Assembly: GCF_009908295.1 (NCBI RefSeq)
Contig: NZ_JAAALO010000004.1
Span: 604,629-668,628 of the forward strand
Reading direction: 5' to 3'
Origin: Micromonospora rubida
GTDB lineage: Bacteria > Actinomycetota > Actinomycetes > Mycobacteriales > Micromonosporaceae
Length of the DNA stretch: 64,000 bases
Positions 41,200-50,026 of the stretch are shown one piece after another. Position 1 is the stretch's first letter. Every line of letters begins with the position of its first letter. The position numbers and the translations under genes were made by a program. The notes beneath the pieces are model-generated. The model was not told the origin of the DNA. It made no database searches and saw only the letters and a list, made by a program, of their open reading frames with translations.

Positions 41200-43503
41200 T
41201 CAATTGCTGACAAGCAGGACCATGTTGTCGGTTGCCTTCTTGCCCTGCGTCACGATCGTGATCTTGGTGCCGCTGCCGGCCACCTTCACCGAGTTCTGCG
41301 GGTTGCCGGCCGTCCAGTAGCGGTCGGCCTGGCTGTCGTTGAACACCGGGTTCGGGTTGAGCTTCGGCACGGTGACCGCCACCCCGTTGAGGTGGAAGGT
41401 CTGCGCCGGCTTGACGAACCAGCTGAACGTGCCGTCGTAGCCGTTGCGCCGGTTGGTGATGGCGCGGTCGCCCACCTTGATCTGGCCCGGACGGACGTCG
41501 ACCGGCAGGTTGAAGCCGTAGCCCGGGTGCTGCGAGGTGTTGTTGTCGCCGTACGCGTAGTTCACGTACCAGACCAGCAGGCCGGGCTGGTTCGAGAACC
41601 GCTCCACCCAGTTCGGGCGGGTGTTGGCGAACCCGTAGTTGTACCCGCCGGTGCGCAGCGTGTCGTCGTACCCGAGGTAGGTCCGGTTCTCCGCGATGTA
41701 GAAGCGGGGGTACGAGTCGGTGACCGAGCCGCCCATCCGGGTGAAGCCCCTGGCGGTCCACGCCGGGTCCAGCGTCTCCGCGCTGTCGGTCCAGGCGGCG
41801 GTGCCGCCCTTGACCAGCGAGATGTTGTCCAGGAACGCGCCGGCCAGGTGCACGCCGCCGTCGCTCTGGTAGCGGTAGCGGAACTGCACGGTCTGCCCGG
41901 CGTACGCGGACAGGTCGTAGGTCAGGTCGACCCAGTTGCCGTCGCTGGAGCCGTCGACCCCGGTCTCGCCGGCGTCGATGATCGAGTTGCTCAGCGGCGC
42001 CCAGGTGGCGCCACCGTTGGTGGACACCTCGGCGTACAGGTAGTCGTAGTCCTCTTCGATGTCGTACCAGGCCTTCGCGGTGATCGACGCGGACGTCGTA
42101 CCGGTCAGGTCCAGCTGACGGGTCAGCGTGGTGTTCAGGTCGTCGGCGCTGCCGCCCCACCACTCGTTGGCACCCGCGAACGGGGTGTTGTACGAGGTGG
42201 TCTGGGTCTGCGGGGGCAGGTTCACCACGACCGCCTGGGCCTTCGGCCCGTCGCTGTCACCGGCCGGGCCGATCGGCAGGATGGTGTTGCCCTTGCCGTA
42301 CTCGACCGTCGAGTAGTTCAGCCAGCCGAGGAAGAGCTTCGACCACGGGTCCATGTAGCCCGGCGTCGAGCCGATGTCGTCGGTGCCGCGGCTCAGCCAC
42401 GAACCCGAGGCCATCAGGCTCCAGAAGCCCACCCCGTTGTCGCCGCCGTTGGTGTCGTACAGGTCCGGCAGGCCGAGGTCGTGGCCGTACTCGTGCGCGA
42501 AGACGCCGAGGCCGCCGTTCTCCGGCTCCGTGGTGTAGTCACGGATCCACATGCCGGTGTTGCCGATCTGCACGCCGCCGGACAGGTTCCCCGCCGGGCC
42601 GGCGCTGCCGGCCAGGTTCGGGAACGCGGCCCACCGGTGCGACCAGATGGCGTCCTCGCCCTCGGCGCCGCCGCCGGCCTCCTCGCCCTCGCCCGCGTGC
42701 ACCGCCTGGAAGTGGTCGACGTAGCCGTCCGGCTCGTTGAAGTCGCCGTCGCCGTCGAAGTCGTACCGGTCCCAGATGTCGAACTGCTTGAGGTAGTCCT
42801 TGATCTGCTGCGGCGTCTTGCCCGCGGCCACCTGGGAGTCGTACCAGGACGTGGAGCTGTCCTTGACGAAGTTCCAGTAGCCGTCGGCCTCGGAGATGGC
42901 GTTGCTGCCGTACCGGGCCTCGTTGTAGGGGACGGTGACCCAGTCGCTCACGTCGCCGTTGACCGTGTAGCGGCCCCCGGACTGCTTGAGGTAGAAGTCC
43001 CGGAACGACTCGCCCGCGCCGTAGAACATGTTCATGTAGTGGGCCCGGTTGAAGTCGGGCCGCCACAGGGTGCTGTTGTCGTCGGTGGCGCCGCCGTCCC
43101 AGTTGCGGTCCGGCGCGGCGATCTGGTTCACCTGCGGGCCGGCGGTCCCGCCGGTGCGCGGGTCGGTCTGGTTACCGAACTGGACCAGCATGGTGAAGAT
43201 CGGATCGGTCTTCGGGGCCTGTTGGTACTCGACGAACTTGTCGTTCTTGACCTGAATGACCTTGGAACCGTTGCGGGTCTGGAGCTTGACCTTGCCCTGG
43301 ACCAGGTCGGCGATGGCCTGCTTGCGGACCTCCTGGTGCTGATCCGCCTTGGCGTCGGGAAGGCTGTCCCTGCCGTGCTTCGCCTTCTCGGCGCCCGGGG
43401 TCGGCTCCGCCGCCGGGGCGGCGGACGCCGGTGCCGTGACGACGCCGGCCGCCAGCAGCGCGGCCGTGGCTGCGGCCAGGCCCGCCGTGACTCGTCTCCT
43501 CAA
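41200..43503 (-). CDS. Secreted M6 (immune inhibitor A-like) metallopeptidase 2, TTG start
   Basis: The 767-aa protein has a signal peptide (RRRVTAGLAAATAALLAAGV to PASA), a propeptide, and an M6 domain with HEYGHDLGLPDLYDT near residue 335 and the Met-turn FWSLMASGS. The C-terminal part resembles peptidase 1, ending in a beta domain (TFHLNGVAVTVPKLNPNPVF). TTG 43503 is chosen because GGAGGAGG lies 3-6 bases upstream and no ATG or GTG is near: the codons before it carry GTA and GTC for valine. Order and strand show it is the middle member of a tandem trio. Confidence 0.9.
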   Translation of the reverse strand: MRRRVTAGLAAATAALLAAGVVTAPASAAPAAEPTPGAEKAKHGRDSLPDAKADQHQEVRKQAIADLVQGKVKLQTRNGSKVIQVKNDKFVEYQQAPKTDPIFTMLVQFGNQTDPRTGGTAGPQVNQIAAPDRNWDGGATDDNSTLWRPDFNRAHYMNMFYGAGESFRDFYLKQSGGRYTVNGDVSDWVTVPYNEARYGSNAISEADGYWNFVKDSSTSWYDSQVAAGKTPQQIKDYLKQFDIWDRYDFDGDGDFNEPDGYVDHFQAVHAGEGEEAGGGAEGEDAIWSHRWAAFPNLAGSAGPAGNLSGGVQIGNTGMWIRDYTTEPENGGLGVFAHEYGHDLGLPDLYDTNGGDNGVGFWSLMASGSWLSRGTDDIGSTPGYMDPWSKLFLGWLNYSTVEYGKGNTILPIGPAGDSDGPKAQAVVVNLPPQTQTTSYNTPFAGANEWWGGSADDLNTTLTRQLDLTGTTSASITAKAWYDIEEDYDYLYAEVSTNGGATWAPLSNSIIDAGETGVDGSSDGNWVDLTYDLSAYAGQTVQFRYRYQSDGGVHLAGAFLDNISLVKGGTAAWTDSAETLDPAWTARGFTRMGGSVTDSYPRFYIAENRTYLGYDDTLRTGGYNYGFANTRPNWVERFSNQPGLLVWYVNYAYGDNNTSQHPGYGFNLPVDVRPGQIKVGDRAITNRRNGYDGTFSWFVKPAQTFHLNGVAVTVPKLNPNPVFNDSQADRYWTAGNPQNSVKVAGSGTKITIVTQGKKATDNMVLLVSN

Positions 43504-43674
43504 AGATCCTCCTCCATTATGGACTGTTACATGACAGACGCGACCGGGGTCGGCGCTTGTCATGGGTGTGTCTGCCACCCTCGCAGAGGAGTCGGTCGTT
43601 GTCACTGGCCGGTGGGCGCGAGCAGCCGAGGAGGACGCCCGGCAAAGGTCGGCAAACCGGGGCCAATGGGCGAC

Positions 43675-43694
43675 GTGATGCGACGTCACATCAC
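43675..43694. promoter_or_regulatory. Inverted repeat upstream of peptidase 2
   Basis: GTGATG and CATCAC flank 8 bases within the 350-base gap between peptidases 2 and 3 (43504-43857). It could be an operator for peptidase 2; no regulator is assigned. The remainder of the gap holds a terminator and no gene. Confidence 0.3.
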
Positions 43695-43790
43695 ATTACG
43701 GTTTGGCCACGATCACTTGGCGTGTCAAGGGCCGCGAGGGTTCCGTCGATGGAACGCCGCCCGCCTGGAACCACCCGGACCTGCGACGCA

Positions 43791-43833
43791 GGCGGGGCCC
43801 GCCCGGAGCGATGTGCTCCGGACGGGCCCCGCC
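43791..43833 (-). terminator. Terminator of the third M6 peptidase gene
   Basis: A 19-base arm (GGCGGGGCCCGCCCGGAGC) pairs with 43815-43833 with one mismatch around loop GATGT, 25 bases beyond the stop codon. Confidence 0.85.
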
Positions 43834-43857
43834 CGATGTTCAGACGCGCCTGAAGGG

Positions 43858-46650
43858 TCAGGGCCGCGCCGAGGTGACCCGCACCGAGGCCACCGAGTTG
43901 TCCGACGTCGCCTGCTTGACCGTGAGCGTGACGCCGAAGTTCACGTTCTGGCTGGCGGGGTTGCCGTTGCCCAGCACGATCGCCCCGCCGCCCAGCACGA
44001 CGCCGTAGAACGACCGGGCCGGCGAACCGTCCGGGTTGACCACCCGGGTGGTGTACGGCGCGTTGCCCCGAGACGGCAGCACCACGGAGGCGTCGTTGTC
44101 CCGGGCGTACGGCGACCCGTCGCGCATCTCGATGCCCGGGTACCAGCCCTTGGCGTCGGTGAAGCCCGACACCGCCGGCTGCGCGGGGAAGCTCGTGCAG
44201 TACTCGCTGTACGGCTCGCCCGCCGCCTCAAGGCACTCGGTGAACGGCTTCGTCTTCTTCAAGCCGAACGCCGCGTTCGCCGACTGGGGCCGGCTGGGCA
44301 GGTTGTCCAGCACCGACGGGTCCTTCTCGGCCGCCGTGCCCTGCCGCCGGTACGGGTCGAAGTGCGAGTCGACGATCAGCAGACCACCCTTCGCGCCGTA
44401 GCTCGGCAGGGCGGTCATCTGCCCGGTCACGTGGTTGACGTCGCCGAGCGCGGTGTCCCGGTACCAGACCAGCATGCCCGGGGCGTTGTAGGAGATCCGG
44501 TCGACCTTCCACGCCTCGTGCGAGTACACCGTGTCGTACGTGTACTTCAGGCCCTTGTCGAAGCCGTCGAAGTTGCGCCACTCGGCCAGGTAGAAGTGCG
44601 CCCGCCGCTCGGTGCCCGTGTTGACGTTCCAGCCCGCGCCGGTGGTGTCGGTGAACGTGCCGCCGGTGGCGGTCCAGCCGTTCGCGCCGCCCTCGACGTC
44701 GTCGCTCCAGGTGGTGGCCCCGCCGCCGGTGACCGAGAAGTCGTCGGCGAACCAGCCGCGCTCCACGAACGCCTCGTCGGTGGCCTGGCGCAGCCGGAGC
44801 TGCACGGTCTGGCCCGCGTACGCCGACAGGTCGACGTAGTCGTGCCGCCAGCCGCCGGTGGAACCGGTCAGGCCGTACTTCTTGTTGCCGAAGTCGGCCA
44901 TCCGGCCGTTCGGGTCGGCGTAGTTGTCATCGGTGGTGACCAGCGCGCCGGCGGCGTCGTAGACCTTCTGCTCAGTCCAGGTCGCCCCGCCGTCGGTGGA
45001 CAGCTCGACGAAGCCGTAGTCCCAGTCCTCCTCGATGACGTAGTTGTTCCACATCCAGAACTTCGAGTCGGCCGCCGAGGGCACGCTCACGGTGCGGGAC
45101 AGCTTGACGTCGGCCCAGTTCTGGTCGGCCCCGCTGTGCCACATCTTCGTGCCGCTGTGCGGCGTGGCGAGGGTGATCACCTTGTCCGGCAGGTCGACCT
45201 TGATGCCGTCCGCCGTGCCGACCGGGGTACGTGAGGTCTGCCCGACCCGGACGACGCGCGGCGCGGAGCCGGGGGCGATGGTCTCCGGCTCGGCCCAGCC
45301 GAGCACCCACTTGTCCCAGATGCCCATGTGGGTGGGCAGCGCCTGGAAGATCTCGCCGCTGTGCGACCCGGAGGCCATCAGGTCCCAGAAGTCCACGTCG
45401 GAGTCGGCGTTGCCGGAGGTGTCGTACAGGTCCGGCAGGCCCAGGTCGTGGCCGAACTCGTGGGCGAAGACGCCGACCCCGGCGTCCTCCGGCTGCACGA
45501 TGTAGTTCGCGGCCTTGAGGTTCGTGCCGGGGATCGTGTAGCCGCCGGGGACGGTGGACGAGTGCGCCCAGACCGCGTAGGTGCCCTCGGCGCCGCCGCC
45601 ACGGGACTTGCCCTGGCCGGCGTGCACCAGCACCAGGTGGTCGATCACGCCGTCCGGCTCGAGCAGGTTGCCGTCGCCGTCCCGGTCGGCCTGGTCCTCG
45701 ATGTCGTAGTCGGCCCAGGGGAAGCTCGGGTCCATCGCGGCGAGGGCGTCGATGGCGTCCGTGGCGAGCCGGCCCGCCCCGGCCGGGTTGTCCGGGTGGC
45801 CGTTCATCGCCTGCTCGCGGCCGGCGACCCAGTTGCCGTTCGCGTCCTGGAAGCAGCGGGAGGCGGCGTACCAGCCCTCCGAGTGCGGCACGGTGATCCA
45901 CGGGCTGGCCTGCCCGTCAACCGTGTACGCGTTCTTGGACATCTCGAGGTACATGTTGTGCATGGTGCGGCCGGCGAGGTTGACGCCCGGCCTGCCGTCC
46001 GGCCCGGTCAGGTCCGGGCGGACCCGCTCGGTGATGCCCCTCTTCGTGTAGAGCATCTTGTCGTAGTGGGTCGGGGAGAAGTCCGGCACCCACATCGAGT
46101 TGTTGTCCTCGTGCGGCAGGTTCGCCGGGTTCGGGATGTTGTTGTGCTTCGGCCCGTTCTGCACGGTGCCGGGGACGCAGGTCCGGTCCTCGAACACCGT
46201 CTTCGGGACCATCACGCCGGTGAAGTCGTCGTTGGCCTGGTCGTTGAACTCGACCAGCAGGGTGAGCAGCTTGGCGGTCTGGGTGCTCGGGGCCTGCTTG
46301 ATCTTCCGGGGGCTCTTGCCGGTCTGGACCGACTTGGCCTCCAGCTTCGCCAGCTGCTTCGCGGTCGTCGGGTTGCCGGCGGCGAACTTGCGGTCGTACG
46401 CCCGGGACTCGTTCGCCGCGGGGGTGTAGACCCCGTCGGCGCCCTTGACCTCCTTGCCGCTGGTGGCCGGCTGCACCTCGGGCTCGGCGTAGTTGATGTA
46501 GTACTCGTCCGCCCCGATCGTGGCTGGGGCTGGGCGGGACGTCTCGGCCGACGCGGTTCCGGTCACGGTCAGTGCCGTGGCCGCGAGGGCGATGGCGGGC
46601 AGCGCGACGAGTAGTCGTCGGCGTGACCCGGTGCGCGGATTGATGTGCAT
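43858..46650 (-). CDS. Secreted M6 (immune inhibitor A-like) metallopeptidase 3
   Basis: The 930-aa protein is the longest of the trio. It has a signal peptide (RRRLLVALPAIALAATALTV to TASA), a propeptide of about 130 residues, and an M6 domain with HEFGHDLGLPDLYDT near residue 395 and the Met-turn FWDLMASGSHS. Beta-rich C-terminal domains contain VDLSAYAGQTVQLRLRQATD, a block also present in peptidase 2. ATG 46650 is preceded by ACGGAGCGG; a longer frame from 46683 lacks a signal-like beginning. It lies between acetyl-CoA synthetase and peptidase 2. Confidence 0.9.
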   Translation of the reverse strand: MHINPRTGSRRRLLVALPAIALAATALTVTGTASAETSRPAPATIGADEYYINYAEPEVQPATSGKEVKGADGVYTPAANESRAYDRKFAAGNPTTAKQLAKLEAKSVQTGKSPRKIKQAPSTQTAKLLTLLVEFNDQANDDFTGVMVPKTVFEDRTCVPGTVQNGPKHNNIPNPANLPHEDNNSMWVPDFSPTHYDKMLYTKRGITERVRPDLTGPDGRPGVNLAGRTMHNMYLEMSKNAYTVDGQASPWITVPHSEGWYAASRCFQDANGNWVAGREQAMNGHPDNPAGAGRLATDAIDALAAMDPSFPWADYDIEDQADRDGDGNLLEPDGVIDHLVLVHAGQGKSRGGGAEGTYAVWAHSSTVPGGYTIPGTNLKAANYIVQPEDAGVGVFAHEFGHDLGLPDLYDTSGNADSDVDFWDLMASGSHSGEIFQALPTHMGIWDKWVLGWAEPETIAPGSAPRVVRVGQTSRTPVGTADGIKVDLPDKVITLATPHSGTKMWHSGADQNWADVKLSRTVSVPSAADSKFWMWNNYVIEEDWDYGFVELSTDGGATWTEQKVYDAAGALVTTDDNYADPNGRMADFGNKKYGLTGSTGGWRHDYVDLSAYAGQTVQLRLRQATDEAFVERGWFADDFSVTGGGATTWSDDVEGGANGWTATGGTFTDTTGAGWNVNTGTERRAHFYLAEWRNFDGFDKGLKYTYDTVYSHEAWKVDRISYNAPGMLVWYRDTALGDVNHVTGQMTALPSYGAKGGLLIVDSHFDPYRRQGTAAEKDPSVLDNLPSRPQSANAAFGLKKTKPFTECLEAAGEPYSEYCTSFPAQPAVSGFTDAKGWYPGIEMRDGSPYARDNDASVVLPSRGNAPYTTRVVNPDGSPARSFYGVVLGGGAIVLGNGNPASQNVNFGVTLTVKQATSDNSVASVRVTSARP

Positions 46651-46864
46651 ACCGCTCCGTTCTCGGGGCGTGGGGAAGGACACCGGCCGGTTCGACGCAC
46701 AGTGACATGGGTCGAATCGACCGGTGCGGCTGAACCTAGAGGAGAACGGAGTCTTCCGACAGGGGGGTGTCCATCCCTGTGTCCGTTCAGGCCGGTAGGC
46801 CCTCCGCCGACCGTCTGAGCGGGACGGTTGGGTGGCGTGCTGTCGACGTACCCCGGAAAAACAG

Positions 46865-46900
46865 CGGTGGGTGACGGTCCGCGCGGACCGCCACCCACCG
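46865..46900 (-). terminator. Terminator of the acetyl-CoA synthetase gene
   Basis: The 18-base arm CGGTGGGTGACGGTCCGC pairs with its complement with one mismatch, 17 bases beyond the stop codon. It sits between acsA and the upstream region of peptidase 3 (46651-46864), which holds no gene. Confidence 0.8.
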
Positions 46901-46917
46901 AGGGGGTACGCCTGCCG

Positions 46918-48882
46918 TTAGTCCTCGTCGGACTTGCCGCCGCCCATCCCCGAGGAGATCAGCTCCATCACCGAGGAGTCCTGGAGGGTGGTCACGTCGC
47001 CCAGCGACCGGTTCTCCGCCACGTCCCGCAGCAGCCGGCGCATGATCTTGCCGGAGCGGGTCTTCGGCAGCTCCGCCACCAGCAGGATCTGCCGCGGCTT
47101 CGCGATCGGGCCGAGGGTCTTCGCCACGTGGTTGCGCAGCTCGGCGATGAGCTTCTCGCCCGCCTCGCCGGCCGTGTCGGTGGTGCCGCGCGGGATGGCG
47201 AACGCCACGATCGCCTGGCCGGTGGTCGGGTCGGTCGCGCCCACCACGGCCGCCTCCGCCACCGACGGGTGCGACACCAGCGCCGACTCGACCTCGGTGG
47301 TGGAGATGTTGTGGCCCGACACCAGCATCACGTCGTCCACCCGGCCCAGCAGCCAGATGTGCCCGTCGTCGTCCTTCTTCGCCCCGTCCCCGGCGAAGTA
47401 CATGCCCTCGAACCGGGACCAGTACGTCTCGACGAACCGGTTGTCGTCGCCCCAGATGGTGCGCAGCATCGACGGCCACGGCTCGCGCAGCACCAGGTAC
47501 CCGCCGCCGCCGTTCGGCACCGACTGGCCCTGGTCGTCCACCACGTCGGCCACGATGCCGGGCAGCGGGGTCATCGCCGAGCCAGGCTTGGTCTCGGTGA
47601 CGCCGGGCAGCGGAGAGATCATGATCGCGCCGGTCTCGGTCTGCCACCAGGTGTCCACGACCGGCAGCTCGCCCCCGCCGACGTGCTGCCGGTACCACAT
47701 CCACGCCTCGGGGTTGATCGGCTCGCCGACGCTGCCCAGCAGCCGCAGCGAGGACAGGTCGAAGCCGGCGGGGATGTCATCGCCCCACTTCATCATCGTC
47801 CGGATCAGCGTCGGGGCGGTGTAGAGGATGCTGACCTGGTACTTGTCGACGATCTCCCAGAACCGGCCCTTGTGCGGGGTGTCCGGGGTGCCCTCGTACA
47901 TGACCTGGGTGGCGCCGTTGGCCAGCGGGCCGTACACGATGTAGGAGTGGCCGGTTACCCAGCCGATGTCGGCGGTGCACCAGTAGACGTCCGTCTCCGG
48001 CTTCAGGTCGAACACCGCGTGCGCCGTGTACGACACCTGGGTCAGGTACCCGCCCGTGGTGTGCAGGATGCCCTTCGGCCGGGCCGTGGTGCCGCTGGTG
48101 TAGAGGATGAACAGCGGGTGCTCGGCGTCGAACGGCTCCGCGGCGTGCTCGGTCGACGCCTGCTCCACCGTCTGGTGCCACCACAGGTCCTTGGCCGTCC
48201 AGGCGACCTCCTCGCCGGTGCGGCGGACCACCAGCACGTGCTCCACCGACGGGCAGTTCGCGACCGCCTCGTCCACCGTCGGCTTCAGCGCCGACGGCTT
48301 GCCCCGGCGGTAGCCGCCGTCGGCGGTGATCACCACCTTGGCGGTGGCGTCCTGGATCCGGTTGGTCAGCGCGTCGGCGGAGAAGCCGCCGAAGACCACG
48401 CTGTGGGTGGCGCCGATCCGGGCGCAGGCCAGCATCGCCACCGCCGCCTCCGGGACCATCGGCAGGTAGATCGCCACCCGGTCGCCGGCGGTCACGCCCA
48501 GCTCGGTCAGCGCGTTGGCCGCCTGGCAGGTCATCCGGTGCAGGTCGGCGTACGTGATGGTGCGCGTGTCGCCCGGCTCGCCCTCCCAGTGGATGGCCAC
48601 CCGGTCGCCCAGGCCCGCCTCCACATGCCGGTCCAGGCAGTTGTACGCCACGTTGAGCCGGCCGCCGACGAACCACTTCGCGAACGGCGGGTTCGACCAG
48701 TCGAGCACCTGGTCCCACTGCTTCGCCCAGGCCAGCCGCCCGGCCTGCTCCGCCCAGAAGGCGAGCCGGTCCCCGGCGGCCTCGGCGTACGCGTCGACGG
48801 TCACGTTGGCGTTCGCGGCGAGTTCAGCCGGGGGCGGGAACTGCCGGGTCTCGTTCAGCAGATTGGCCAGTGCCTCGCTCAT
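46918..48882 (-). CDS. acsA: Acetyl-CoA synthetase
   Basis: This AMP-forming enzyme activates acetate to acetyl-CoA. The 654-aa protein is of normal length, with the phosphate loop as LYTSGTTARPKG, the ATP site DTWWQTETGAIMIS, the hinge block YFAGDGAKKDDDGHIWLLGR and the C-terminal catalytic, acetylation-controlled lysine in TRSGKIMRRLLRD (near residue 611). ATG 48882 follows GAGGGAG. It is transcribed alone, divergently from the Fic-like gene. Confidence 0.95.
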   Translation of the reverse strand: MSEALANLLNETRQFPPPAELAANANVTVDAYAEAAGDRLAFWAEQAGRLAWAKQWDQVLDWSNPPFAKWFVGGRLNVAYNCLDRHVEAGLGDRVAIHWEGEPGDTRTITYADLHRMTCQAANALTELGVTAGDRVAIYLPMVPEAAVAMLACARIGATHSVVFGGFSADALTNRIQDATAKVVITADGGYRRGKPSALKPTVDEAVANCPSVEHVLVVRRTGEEVAWTAKDLWWHQTVEQASTEHAAEPFDAEHPLFILYTSGTTARPKGILHTTGGYLTQVSYTAHAVFDLKPETDVYWCTADIGWVTGHSYIVYGPLANGATQVMYEGTPDTPHKGRFWEIVDKYQVSILYTAPTLIRTMMKWGDDIPAGFDLSSLRLLGSVGEPINPEAWMWYRQHVGGGELPVVDTWWQTETGAIMISPLPGVTETKPGSAMTPLPGIVADVVDDQGQSVPNGGGGYLVLREPWPSMLRTIWGDDNRFVETYWSRFEGMYFAGDGAKKDDDGHIWLLGRVDDVMLVSGHNISTTEVESALVSHPSVAEAAVVGATDPTTGQAIVAFAIPRGTTDTAGEAGEKLIAELRNHVAKTLGPIAKPRQILLVAELPKTRSGKIMRRLLRDVAENRSLGDVTTLQDSSVMELISSGMGGGKSDED

Positions 48883-49013
48883 GCCGTGACTCCCTCGTCG
48901 CATCAGTGACCTGCGTCCCATACCCCCGCAGAGGTTAGCCGGGGCGATCGACGCCCGCGACAGCTCCCGGAGCACACCCGCGCCGAGCGGCCCCCGCCGC
49001 GCGCCGAGCTGTA

Positions 49014-49085
49014 GGGGCGAGGTGGGCGGCGGGGCGGGACCGGGGTGTCGGGGCGAGGTGGACGGCGGCGCGGGGTCGGGGTGTC
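49014..49085. repeat. 36-bp tandem duplication, G-rich
   Basis: Two adjacent 36-bp units (49014-49049 and 49050-49085) differ at a few positions and share GGGGCGAGGTGG and CGGGGTGTC. They lie in the 264-base divergent gap between acsA and the Fic-like gene, which otherwise holds only promoter sequence. Confidence 0.8.
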
Positions 49086-49134
49086 GGGTGTCGCGTTGTC
49101 GGGCGGGCGCGGGCCGGGCGCCCGGGCGGGTCGC

Positions 49135-49140
49135 TAGCGT
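49135..49140 (+). promoter_or_regulatory. Leaderless -10 element (TAGCGT)
   Basis: TAGCGT spans -12 to -7 from GTG 49147, and no Shine-Dalgarno sequence is present. Confidence 0.5.
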
Positions 49141-49146
49141 GACGGG

Positions 49147-49893
49147 GTGACCACCGACCCGCTCGCCCCGCTGCTCGCGCTCGCCGACATCGCCCCCGCC
49201 GTCGAGCGGGCCCGCGACCGGGTCGACCAGGCGCTGCGACACCGCGCGCTGCGCCGGCACGGCGGCCAGGTCGCGGCCGAGGTGAGCCTCCGCTGCGCCG
49301 TGGCCAGCGCCGCCCTGGAGGGGGCCGCCCGCGACCGCGAGGCGGTCCGCGCCGGTACGGTCACCGACCCGGTGCTCCAGGGCGCGCTGCGGGTGGCCGG
49401 GGCGCTGCCCGGGCTGACCGAGAACTGGCCGAGGGCGCCCCGACAGGTCCTCGCCCGGCTGCACGTGCTCGCCGCCCGGGACGTCGTACCCGCCGACGAG
49501 CTGGGGCGGCCGGTGGCCGACCCGGTGGTCGGCGCCCGGCTGGACGCCCTGGCCGGGCTGGTCGCCGGCGGCACCACCGTGCCCCCACTGGTGCTCGCCG
49601 CCGTGGTGCACGGCGAGCTGCTCAACCTGCGCCCGTTCGCCGGGCCGTCCGGGGTGGTGGCCCGGGGCGCCGCCCGGCTCGTGCTGATGTCCACCGGCCT
49701 CGACCCGCGCGGGCTGGTCGGCACCGACGTCGGCCACCGCGAGCGCGAGCCGGAGTACGTCGGCGCGGCCGGCGCCTTCGCCACCGGCACCCCGGACGGG
49801 CTGCGCTCCTGGCTGCGGCACTACCTGGCGGCGGTCGAGGTCGGCGCCGACCAGCTCACCACCGTCGGCGACGAGATCCTCGCCGCCGCCTGA
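49147..49893 (+). CDS. Fic/DOC-like protein with degenerate catalytic loop
   Basis: The 248-aa, all-helical protein resembles the actinobacterial Fic-like group often found near acetyl-CoA synthetase. The Fic active loop, normally HPFxxGNGRxxR, reads LRPFAGPSGVVAR (residues 161-173): the catalytic histidine is Arg and the NGR part is lost, although an upstream HGELLNL keeps a histidine at 155. An N-terminal SAALEG (54-59) fits the inhibitory motif (S/T)xxxE(G/N) of class I-III Fic proteins. AMP transfer by the standard mechanism is therefore unlikely. GTG 49147 has a leaderless promoter. Confidence 0.65.
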   Translation: MTTDPLAPLLALADIAPAVERARDRVDQALRHRALRRHGGQVAAEVSLRCAVASAALEGAARDREAVRAGTVTDPVLQGALRVAGALPGLTENWPRAPRQVLARLHVLAARDVVPADELGRPVADPVVGARLDALAGLVAGGTTVPPLVLAAVVHGELLNLRPFAGPSGVVARGAARLVLMSTGLDPRGLVGTDVGHREREPEYVGAAGAFATGTPDGLRSWLRHYLAAVEVGADQLTTVGDEILAAA

Positions 49894-50026
49894 CCCGCCG
49901 CTGGATCCCGCCGCTCTGACCCGTCGCTGGATCCCGCCGCCGGGGCCGCCGCTTCGACCCGTCATTTGGGCCAGCCCTGTCGACGTCCGGGCCGCCCGTG
50001 GTGGGTTCCGTCTCCCGGGCCGTGGC

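Noticed and set aside
41110..45234. Open frame of 1374 codons on the plus strand across peptidases 2 and 3
   Set aside because: It is antisense to two clear M6 peptidases with signal peptides and zinc motifs; its composition is that of a shadow frame.
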